From: Larkinella terrae
GTDB lineage: Bacteria > Bacteroidota > Bacteroidia > Cytophagales > Spirosomataceae
NCBI RefSeq assembly: GCF_009668025.1
Contig: NZ_WJXZ01000014.1
Location: forward strand, 1,335,097-1,399,096
DNA length: 64,000 nucleotides
Reading direction: 5' to 3'
Under the pieces are notes generated by a model that was given only the letters and a program-made list of their open reading frames with translations, was not told the DNA's origin and did not search any database. Below are positions 1 through 8,277 of the stretch, in pieces (position 1 is the stretch's first letter; each line of letters begins with the position of its first letter). A program made the translations under genes and the position numbers.

Positions 1-2
1 CG

Positions 3-3000
3 GTTCCGGTGGTGAGCAATGTAACGGCCAGCACGGTGTGCAGCAATGGGGTAGCCACGATTCAGCTGACGGCCTCCGGGGGTGGCAGCTACGGGTGGAC
101 GGGTCCCAATGGCTACAGCAGCAGCAGTCAGAATCCGATCATTGCCAATGCGACTTCGGCCAACAACGGTAGTTATACGGTGGTGGTGAGCACGGCTTCC
201 GGCTGCAGTGCGGTGCAGGCCACGAGTGTGGTGGTGGGCACCTGTGCCCCGAGCTGTAACCTGAACGCCAGTGTGGTGTCATCGCAGACGGCCGTGTGTG
301 CGGGGGGTAGTGTGGTGTTGACCGCCAGTGCGACGGGTAACGTCGGCAGTGTGAGCTATCAATGGAGTGGACCTAACCTGTCGGGCACGAATGGCCCGAG
401 TGTAACGGCTTCTAACCTAAGCAGTACGAGTACCTATACGGTGGTGGTCAGTGATGGGGGAGTCAGTGGCTGTAGTGTGACGAAGGTTCTTACGGTGGTG
501 GTCAACCCGGTTCCGGTGGTTACCGTGGTGACTACTGTAAATCCAAGCTTGTGTACAGACAGTAATGACGGAAGTATTACTTTAGGCGGATTTGACGCTA
601 ATCAAAGCTATTCAATCAGCTACAGCCGAAATGGCGATGAAGTAGTAACACAATTATTAAATACCGGAGGCAGCGGACAAATTTCATTGAGTACGCTATC
701 GGCTGGTTCATACAGTATTACAGCTACAAAAGGATCGTGCAGCAGCAATCCGGTAACTGCAACATTAGTGGCACCAAATGTTCCGTCAAAACCGCAAATA
801 TCGGTTTCGCCATCCGTAACCAGCTGTTTGGGTGAGACAGTCACTTTAACGGCAGCAGGTGCTTCAGGGGCTTCATTCCAATGGACAGGCTCAGGTTTAT
901 CCGCATTATCCGGTGCTGTTGTAACCGTTACTCCGACCGTCGCGGGTAGCCAGATCTATTCCGTCAAACAAACCGTTAATGGTTGCACAAGTTCCGAATC
1001 AGCTACTATCACGATTACCGGGGTTCAATGCACCACCTGTGCGACTGAGCCTCCCGTTATTACCTGTACGGTGACCGATATTTGTCCGGGCGATGCCGTT
1101 GAACTCCAAGCTTCAGGATGTACCGGAAATGTAATTTGGTCGACGGGCGAAAGAGGAGAAAGTATTGTTGTTTCACCGATTACGTCAACAACGTATACCG
1201 CTCAGTGCCAACAAACGGGCTGTACAAGTGTTCCGTCGAAACCGATTGTAATCAAAGTTTCTGACCCGAAACCGCCTACCATCAATGCTAATGCCAAGGA
1301 AGTATGTATCGGCGGCACGGTGAGCCTGACAGCCACTGGATGCGAAGGCAAAGTGATCTGGTCAACGGGTGTTACCGGTTCTGTTATTTCCGTCATGCCG
1401 GAAGGCAATACCACCTATTACGCCAACTGTCGTATACATAATTGCATCAGCGGTCCGTCGGCGGGTATTACGATTCGTACCGGCCCGATACCAACTCCTC
1501 AAATCAGTAGCAATACGAATACCGTATGTCCTGGCGAGAACGCCACACTATCTGTAGCCAATTGTGCTGGAGTACCGATGTGGTCGACCGGTGAAACGAC
1601 GGCAAGCATTGTTGTTTCACCGAATGAAACAACTTCCTACACGGTTATATGTAAACAAGGTTCCTGCATTAGCCAGGCATCTAATCCATATGCAATTTCG
1701 GTCGTAAAACCGCAGTCACCGCAGGTTGATCTCAATGCCGATATAATATGTCTGGGCGGTTCTGTTCAATTGACTGCTATGGGTTGTGCGGGAACCGTCA
1801 TCTGGTCAAACGGTGCCACCGGAGTGAACATCACTGCAAGTCCCACCAGCAACATGACATACAGGGCTTCCTGCAAGGTAGGAAACTGTACAAGCGACCC
1901 ATCTCAGCCACTTTCCGTAACGGTTGTTAACCCTGCGGCACCAATTATCAAATCGAACAAAACATTGATTTGCGCCGGTGAGCAGGTAATTCTGACTGCA
2001 GAAGGTTGTTCGGGTGGACAGATCATCTGGTCGAATGGAGCGACGGGTAATAGCCTGACCGTGATGCCGGGCTCAACCACCAGCTATACCGCACAATGTA
2101 AAGAACACGCTTGTACGAGCGGACCTTCCAATGCCATCACCATTAATGTCACCAACGGTACGGCACCAACTCCAACGGTCACCGCATCGTCTACGGTGAT
2201 TTGTAAAGGCCAACCGGTAACATTGACGGCTACGGGTTGCGGGACTGGCACGGTGGTTTGGTCGACAGGAGCCACAGGTGGCAGCCTGGAGGTGAATCCA
2301 AACCAAACAACGGAATATTACGCAGCCTGTAAAACCACTGAGTTATGTAATGGTAGCCCGGCCAAAGTGACGGTTCAGGTCAATACGCCACTAACGCCAA
2401 CGATCAGGGTGTGTAAGTGCACCGATGGCCACATCTGTTTGGGCGACGAGATCCGACTGACGGTTGAAGGGTGTTCGGGCACGCCATTGTGGTCGAACGG
2501 TGCTAACTCGACAAGCATTTTAGTTTCGCCCACGCAGACAACGGCTTACACGGTGGTTTGTCAAAACAGCACCTGTACCAGTTTGCCTTCGGAAGCTTAT
2601 ACTGTCGTTGTGAGCACACCGACTCCGCCGGTGGTCTGGGCATCGAAAACCGAAATAGAACCGGGAGAAACCGTGGTGCTATCAGCGACCGGTTGTGCGG
2701 GCGGACAGATTATCTGGTCGAATGGAGCTACGGGAAGCAGTATCGAAGTTAGCCCGACTACCACAACGAGTTACTACGCAAATTGTAAAATCAAAGGCTG
2801 TCTGAGCGACCCAACGCCGATCACCATTAGAATCAAAGGTGATTGCGACGCACCGGTGCCGCAGGTCTCGGCTTCCACGATGGTGGTGTGTTTTGGCGGA
2901 ACGGCTACTTTGCAGGCGACCGGCTGTACAAGTGGAACGGTGGTTTGGTCAAATGGCGATACCGGAAATAGCCTGGTACTTACTAACATAACCGCAAATC

Positions 3001-6000
3001 ATCCTTACACAGCCATTTGCAAAGTCGGCGAAGCGTGCGAAAGCGCGGCATCCGCACCAATTAGTGTGTCAGTTATTATGCTGAATCCTCCGACTGTTGC
3101 TGCGGATAAGCCGGTTCTATGTCCGGGTGAAAGCGCAAAACTGACCGCCGTTGGTTGTCCGGGTCTGGTAACCTGGTCAACGGGAGTAACCGGAAACAGT
3201 ATTGATATTCAACCGACACAAACCACCGATTATTGGGCGACTTGCTCGCTTGGCAATTGCGTAAGTGAAAAATCACCATTGAGCACGGTGAAAATTGGTA
3301 CTCCGGTTTCACCAACAATTTCGGCCAGCATGACAACCGTCTGTTTCGGAGGAGCCGTAACACTGAAAGCCGCTGGCTGTCAGGATGGTAATGTAATCTG
3401 GTCAAATAATCAGGTAGGCTCTGAAATTATTATTAACCCGGCGCTGACGGCTACGTATTCTGCGGTTTGTTGTACGTCCAGTGCTTGCAAGAGCGGTAAA
3501 TCGAACGATCTCGTAATAACCGTATATCCAAAAGTTAGAAAGCCAACGGTCGTCAACCTCAACAATGAATGCCCGTTTGCAACCGCAGACCTGACCAAAG
3601 CCGTCAGCAGTTCTGTATCCATGGCAGGTAGCGTATTTGAGTTCTATACCAGCTCAATACCCAATCCAGCTAATAAAGTAGCCAATCCAAAATCGGTTGA
3701 GGCCGGAACGTTCTACGTGGTAGAGAAAACCGCTGCGGGTTGTTATAGTCTGTCCAGCCAGATTTTAGTTACGATTATTAACTGCAACGACGTCGCTCTG
3801 TGTACGACCAACCCGGCAGTGGCGACGGCTGGACCTGATGCTACAATCTGCGCGGCAAAAGATTACAAGCTGAACGGAACGATGGGCGGGGCCGCCACCA
3901 GTGCGCTCTGGACTAGCAGTGGTACTGGTACGTTCGATAACGCATCTTTGCTGGACGCAACCTATAAACCGTCTTTAGCCGACGTTCAGGCGGGTTTTGT
4001 GATCCTGACATTTACAACGAATGACCCGGACGGCAACGGCCCCTGTGTGGCGGCCAAGTCGAGTTTGAAATTGACGATCGAAGGGCTTAAAGTGCAGCCG
4101 ACCATCGCCCAGGTTAACCCGGTGTTGTGCCACGGCGATTCGGTAACGCTGAGTGCGTTGCCCGACGGATACAAATACCGCTGGAATACGATGGCTACGA
4201 CCCAAAGTATTCTCGTCAAAACCAGTGGTACCTATTCGGTGCAACTGGTGGATGCAAAAGGTTGTACGTCAGTCGCTTCCGAAAGCGTGACGATAACCGT
4301 TAAAAATCCGATCGAGTCGCCTATCTCGTCGATGATGGCGCGGAATACCTGCCCGGAACATACGGTTAATCTGGTCAAACTCATTGAAAACAAACCGTTC
4401 ACACCGAATGGAACCTTTGAATTCCACATTGGGGAAAATCCGGGTTCTCCAATCGTAATGCGCCCGGATTCGGTGGGCCACGGTATGTTCTACGCATTTG
4501 AACGGAGCACTTCCGGCTGTTACAGTCCGGCAACCATGATTGAAGTGTCGATCTTCGATTGTAATACGGATACGTGCCGGACGGATTTATACATCAAATA
4601 CTCGGTTGATAAACCGCATCCGAAAGTAGGCGAAGTTGTGACGTTCAATGTGAAAATGGGGAACAAAGGCGATTGTCCGGCTACGCACAGCGACATCCGG
4701 ATTATTCTCCCGTCGGGTTTTGAATTGGTGTCGCCGGGCAATATGATTGTCGATGCCCATGGGCACCTTGGGGTCTGGATTCCGGTTCTTTCAAAAGGTG
4801 ATGAGCTTTCCTATTACTACAGCGCGCGGGTTCTGACCAAAGGCTCAATTGTCAATCTGGCAGAAATTACTTACCTCGATCAGGTCGATCCAAATCCGGC
4901 CAATAATAAAGCTACGATTACGATCGAGGATAGTACCATGACCCGATCGATGATGGTGGGTGTGGCAAAAGCGCTGAAGGGTGTTCAACACAAGGAAGAA
5001 ACGCTGTTTGAATTTACCTATGACATTGCGTTGACGAATTACAGCGATCAGGACGCCACCCAGGTTCAGGTCTCGGACGACGTACAATCGGTATTTGATC
5101 CCCACGTCATTGAGTCGGTTTCCGCTACACTCGATAAAGCATCGACGCTAAAACTTAATCTGGGCTATTCGGGTTGGGTCGGCAATACACAGTTGTTGAA
5201 CAGCCAAAGCGTTCTGAAAGCGGGTGATACCCAGCATATTCTGTTGAAGGTAAATGTTCGCTTGCATCCGGACGGTAGCCTCAGTAAGACGTTCCTGAAT
5301 CAGGCGTATTTACTGGCCAAGCTGAATGGATTGACGGTCGACGACGCTTCCACCAACGGCAGCAAAGCGGACCCGGACAACGACGGAAATCCGAATAACA
5401 ACAGCGAACCGACACCGGCTAAGTTTGACTCGGCACCTCCCTCTCAGATTGGAGTTGCGCTGGCAGTTACTAAAGTAGACCTGCAGCCCGACAGCAGCTA
5501 CAATGTCACGTATAAAGTGACGGTTAAAAACTACGGTACTGCCGATCTGAAGCAGGTACAATTGTCAGATAGCCTGATTTCCGGTTTTGACACACCGGTT
5601 TCGTATCGTATCGTTTCCCCACCGGTAGTTGGTGTTGGCAGTACATTGACTCCAAATACTAATTTCACCGGAAGCGGTTTGTCCTCACTGTTGATCGGCG
5701 ATAAAAGTACGCTGGCCGTAGGTGTGGCCGATACAGTGCTCGTTACGGTCAATATTAAACCCAACAACGCATTAGGACCCTTCTACACGCAGGTCGTCGG
5801 CACGGGTATGCACGCGGATTCGATTGTCGTCGATCTTTCGAACAACGGTTTTAATCCGGCACCTTTGGGAGCCGTGCCAACCGGCGTACGATTTGATCTG
5901 CCGCCATCATTACTCGGAGTCGCCAAGTCGGTCAGTAAACTGGAGGATCTGGGATCGGGCGTTTACAATGTCACCTACTCGATTAAGGTGAGCAATCTGG

Positions 6001-7187
6001 GGTCGGACGACTTGAAAAAGGTTCAGGTGATTGATAATCTGACCGAAACGTTTGGCAACGATGTGCTGATTGGACCGAATAAGCCTGTTCTAAAGGCTGA
6101 TGCCGGTTTAACAGTCGATACGACCTACACCGGACAGGGTATGCTGACGAATCTGTTGATTGATTCGCTGAGCACATTACCCAAGGGAACCGCCCGGACC
6201 ATTGAACTGACCGTACGCGTCGATGTGCGCAACAGCCACAAGAATGTCTACTACAATAGTGCGTTTGCCAGTGCGAGTTTACTGGATGGCAGTGCGATGT
6301 TGACGGATACTTCGACGGCGGGTCCCAATGTCGATCCGGATAATGACCTGGATCCGCGGAATAATAACACGCCCACCGCCTTAACCCTGATGGGTTTACC
6401 GGTAACGCCGAACATTGGCGTGGCAATGGCCGTCAAAGATACGGTTCGCCAGAACGATGGCAGTTACAACGTAACCTACCAGGTCATTGTCAAAAACTAC
6501 GGATCGACCGATTTCACGGATGTTCAGTTGACCGACAAACTGGCCGATGTATTCAACACAACCACGGGAGCCAGCTATAGTGTGATTGCCGCACCGGTTC
6601 TTTCGGCAGGCAGTCATCTATTGAGCAACACGAGCTATGATGGCGATTCGACCATTGAATTGCTGGCAGCCGGTAGCAAGCTGGCGGCTGGTCAGAGCGA
6701 TACGCTGCTGCTCTTACTGAATGTGAAAACGGATGGGCGCACGATGCCGTACCTGAATACTGTCTATGCAAAAGCCATCGCTGGTTCCGATACTGTCAGG
6801 GATGTTTCGACCGACGGTTTTGAGCCGGACCTGAACGGAAATAATGATCCGACCGAAACCGAAGAAAGTGTGGCTACACCTTTGACGCTCAATGCGAACG
6901 GCGATGAAGTGATCATACCGGAAGGCTTCTCACCAAACGGCGATAACATCAATGATTTGTTTGTCATTCGAAATACGGGCGGTGCGACTGTGATTCTGGA
7001 GGTGTTCAACCGCTGGGGAAACACGGTTTATCGAAACCATGATTACAAAAATGATTGGGATGGCACCACAAATACCGGTGTGCGAATTGGCTCGAGCTCG
7101 AAAGGGCTGCCGGATGGCACGTACTTCTACATCGTTCAATTAAGCGATGGCCGCAAGTTTATTCGATATATGACGATTAATCGCTAA
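3..7187 (+). CDS. Giant repeat surface protein with type B T9SS sorting domain (5' partial)
   Basis: The reading frame is open to the left edge of the window, so the N-terminus and signal peptide are missing; about 2,394 residues are visible. Order of parts: G-rich Ig/PKD-like repeats (to about 535), further Ig-like repeats, then eleven cysteine-bearing Ig-like repeats of 74-80 residues (about 1070-3535) with the core GC..xxWSxGxTG and usually four Cys each. A linker follows, then one DUF11-type and four related 'xxGVAxAV' repeats (about 4580-6890). The C-terminal domain (6905-7184) begins IPEGFSPNGDNIND and contains VFNRWGNTVY, the signature of the gliding-motility-associated (type B) sorting domain. 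Family knowledge: such proteins are exported by T9SS and stay on or leave the cell surface. A PorP/SprF gene follows after 4 bases, as is usual for type B substrates. An adhesin role is inferred. Confidence is high for the sorting domain and low for any ligand. Confidence 0.93.
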   Translation, partial: VPVVSNVTASTVCSNGVATIQLTASGGGSYGWTGPNGYSSSSQNPIIANATSANNGSYTVVVSTASGCSAVQATSVVVGTCAPSCNLNASVVSSQTAVCAGGSVVLTASATGNVGSVSYQWSGPNLSGTNGPSVTASNLSSTSTYTVVVSDGGVSGCSVTKVLTVVVNPVPVVTVVTTVNPSLCTDSNDGSITLGGFDANQSYSISYSRNGDEVVTQLLNTGGSGQISLSTLSAGSYSITATKGSCSSNPVTATLVAPNVPSKPQISVSPSVTSCLGETVTLTAAGASGASFQWTGSGLSALSGAVVTVTPTVAGSQIYSVKQTVNGCTSSESATITITGVQCTTCATEPPVITCTVTDICPGDAVELQASGCTGNVIWSTGERGESIVVSPITSTTYTAQCQQTGCTSVPSKPIVIKVSDPKPPTINANAKEVCIGGTVSLTATGCEGKVIWSTGVTGSVISVMPEGNTTYYANCRIHNCISGPSAGITIRTGPIPTPQISSNTNTVCPGENATLSVANCAGVPMWSTGETTASIVVSPNETTSYTVICKQGSCISQASNPYAISVVKPQSPQVDLNADIICLGGSVQLTAMGCAGTVIWSNGATGVNITASPTSNMTYRASCKVGNCTSDPSQPLSVTVVNPAAPIIKSNKTLICAGEQVILTAEGCSGGQIIWSNGATGNSLTVMPGSTTSYTAQCKEHACTSGPSNAITINVTNGTAPTPTVTASSTVICKGQPVTLTATGCGTGTVVWSTGATGGSLEVNPNQTTEYYAACKTTELCNGSPAKVTVQVNTPLTPTIRVCKCTDGHICLGDEIRLTVEGCSGTPLWSNGANSTSILVSPTQTTAYTVVCQNSTCTSLPSEAYTVVVSTPTPPVVWASKTEIEPGETVVLSATGCAGGQIIWSNGATGSSIEVSPTTTTSYYANCKIKGCLSDPTPITIRIKGDCDAPVPQVSASTMVVCFGGTATLQATGCTSGTVVWSNGDTGNSLVLTNITANHPYTAICKVGEACESAASAPISVSVIMLNPPTVAADKPVLCPGESAKLTAVGCPGLVTWSTGVTGNSIDIQPTQTTDYWATCSLGNCVSEKSPLSTVKIGTPVSPTISASMTTVCFGGAVTLKAAGCQDGNVIWSNNQVGSEIIINPALTATYSAVCCTSSACKSGKSNDLVITVYPKVRKPTVVNLNNECPFATADLTKAVSSSVSMAGSVFEFYTSSIPNPANKVANPKSVEAGTFYVVEKTAAGCYSLSSQILVTIINCNDVALCTTNPAVATAGPDATICAAKDYKLNGTMGGAATSALWTSSGTGTFDNASLLDATYKPSLADVQAGFVILTFTTNDPDGNGPCVAAKSSLKLTIEGLKVQPTIAQVNPVLCHGDSVTLSALPDGYKYRWNTMATTQSILVKTSGTYSVQLVDAKGCTSVASESVTITVKNPIESPISSMMARNTCPEHTVNLVKLIENKPFTPNGTFEFHIGENPGSPIVMRPDSVGHGMFYAFERSTSGCYSPATMIEVSIFDCNTDTCRTDLYIKYSVDKPHPKVGEVVTFNVKMGNKGDCPATHSDIRIILPSGFELVSPGNMIVDAHGHLGVWIPVLSKGDELSYYYSARVLTKGSIVNLAEITYLDQVDPNPANNKATITIEDSTMTRSMMVGVAKALKGVQHKEETLFEFTYDIALTNYSDQDATQVQVSDDVQSVFDPHVIESVSATLDKASTLKLNLGYSGWVGNTQLLNSQSVLKAGDTQHILLKVNVRLHPDGSLSKTFLNQAYLLAKLNGLTVDDASTNGSKADPDNDGNPNNNSEPTPAKFDSAPPSQIGVALAVTKVDLQPDSSYNVTYKVTVKNYGTADLKQVQLSDSLISGFDTPVSYRIVSPPVVGVGSTLTPNTNFTGSGLSSLLIGDKSTLAVGVADTVLVTVNIKPNNALGPFYTQVVGTGMHADSIVVDLSNNGFNPAPLGAVPTGVRFDLPPSLLGVAKSVSKLEDLGSGVYNVTYSIKVSNLGSDDLKKVQVIDNLTETFGNDVLIGPNKPVLKADAGLTVDTTYTGQGMLTNLLIDSLSTLPKGTARTIELTVRVDVRNSHKNVYYNSAFASASLLDGSAMLTDTSTAGPNVDPDNDLDPRNNNTPTALTLMGLPVTPNIGVAMAVKDTVRQNDGSYNVTYQVIVKNYGSTDFTDVQLTDKLADVFNTTTGASYSVIAAPVLSAGSHLLSNTSYDGDSTIELLAAGSKLAAGQSDTLLLLLNVKTDGRTMPYLNTVYAKAIAGSDTVRDVSTDGFEPDLNGNNDPTETEESVATPLTLNANGDEVIIPEGFSPNGDNINDLFVIRNTGGATVILEVFNRWGNTVYRNHDYKNDWDGTTNTGVRIGSSSKGLPDGTYFYIVQLSDGRKFIRYMTINR
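1070..3535 (+). repeat. Eleven tandem Cys-rich Ig-like coding repeats
   Basis: Within the adhesin gene, units of about 222-240 bases repeat eleven times. Each encodes a pattern close to C-xG-(7)-GC-x-W-S-x-G followed by two further Cys. At DNA level some units are close copies: the stretches starting near 2022 and 2708 both read atctggtcgaatggagc. Ten units keep the first Cys. The eighth (near 2650) reads EIEPGE where the others read ICPGE-like, so it has lost that Cys. The even number of Cys per unit suggests two disulfides per domain, which is inference. Confidence 0.8.
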
Positions 7188-7191
7188 AAAA

Positions 7192-8181
7192 ATGATACGC
7201 ACATTTACCAGAAAGTTTGGAAAAATAGCGCTATTACTGGCCGGAATAGCCGGTAGTAGCCAGGTTCACGCCCAGCAGGACCACATGTTTTCGCAGTATA
7301 TGTTTAACATGATGGCCATGAACCCGGCCTACGCGGGTAGTCGTGATGTGCTGAGTATGACGGCCTTATACCGGAATCAGTGGGGTGGGGTGGAAGGCGC
7401 ACCGCAGACAACAACCTTTACGATCGACATGCCGGTCAACCGGGAGCGCATCGGTCTCGGTTTGCAATTATTCAACGACCGGATTGGGGAGTACAACACG
7501 ACGGGTGCGTATGCCTCTTACGCATTTCGGATCAAGGTGGGCAGCCGGTCTACGCTGGGATTGGGGCTTCAGGCGGGCGCAAGCAGTTTTCAGGCGGATT
7601 TAACGAAGGTTAGAACCGATCAGGGCAACGATCCGGCTTTTTCGCAGAACATCTCCAAAATTCTGCCCAACTTCGGAACTGGCATCTACCTGAGCAACGA
7701 CAAATCCTACATCGGCATTTCGGTGCCGCAGTTGATCAAGAATAAACTTACCGACTACGATTCCGGGGTCCAACGAGCTACCCAACGGCGACATGCCTAC
7801 GCGATGGCGGGTTTTGTCGTTCGGCTGAGTCCGGTTTTAAAACTGAAACCGTCGACGCTCGTGAAATACGTAGAAGGGGCTCCACTGGGCATTGATGGGA
7901 ATCTTAACCTGTGGATTGCCGACCGGGTTGCCGTTGGCGTTTCCTATCGCCGAAACCAGTTTAACAGTTACGAAAGTGCCCTGCTAAACGGCAAAGTGTA
8001 CAACCAGGACGCTATTGTCGGAATCGTTGAAGTCCAGTTGTCTGATCAGCTACGGCTGGGATATGCGTATGATAGAATGTTAAATAATCTTCAAAACTTC
8101 GGGGCGCTGTCGCACGAAATCATGCTCCGGTATGAACTGGGCTTCGGGAAAAACAAAATTCTGACTCCCCGGTATTTCTGA
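7192..8181 (+). CDS. PorP/SprF family T9SS outer-membrane protein (first copy)
   Basis: 329 residues with a signal peptide ending near HAQQD. The N-terminal stretch QYMFNMMAMNPAYAGSRD is the PorP/SprF hallmark (a QYMFN..NPAYAG motif just after the signal peptide). The rest alternates short amphipathic strands with Gly/Asn turns, as in an outer-membrane beta-barrel. Family role: PorP/SprF proteins are needed for secretion or surface attachment of T9SS substrates, and type B substrates are commonly paired with a neighbouring copy. It starts 4 bases after the type B adhesin stop and is almost certainly co-transcribed with it. A paralogue lies at 10699-11619. Which of the two serves the adhesin cannot be decided from sequence; adjacency favours this one. 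Confidence 0.93.
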   Translation: MIRTFTRKFGKIALLLAGIAGSSQVHAQQDHMFSQYMFNMMAMNPAYAGSRDVLSMTALYRNQWGGVEGAPQTTTFTIDMPVNRERIGLGLQLFNDRIGEYNTTGAYASYAFRIKVGSRSTLGLGLQAGASSFQADLTKVRTDQGNDPAFSQNISKILPNFGTGIYLSNDKSYIGISVPQLIKNKLTDYDSGVQRATQRRHAYAMAGFVVRLSPVLKLKPSTLVKYVEGAPLGIDGNLNLWIADRVAVGVSYRRNQFNSYESALLNGKVYNQDAIVGIVEVQLSDQLRLGYAYDRMLNNLQNFGALSHEIMLRYELGFGKNKILTPRYF

Positions 8182-8277
8182 TCCTGATCACCCTCAAGCC
8201 CAGTGGGACATTCTTTCCGAAGCGGTTTCGGTAGGCTGTATTTCTTTTGGCTCCTGAAAATCAAAAAGCCATTAAAT

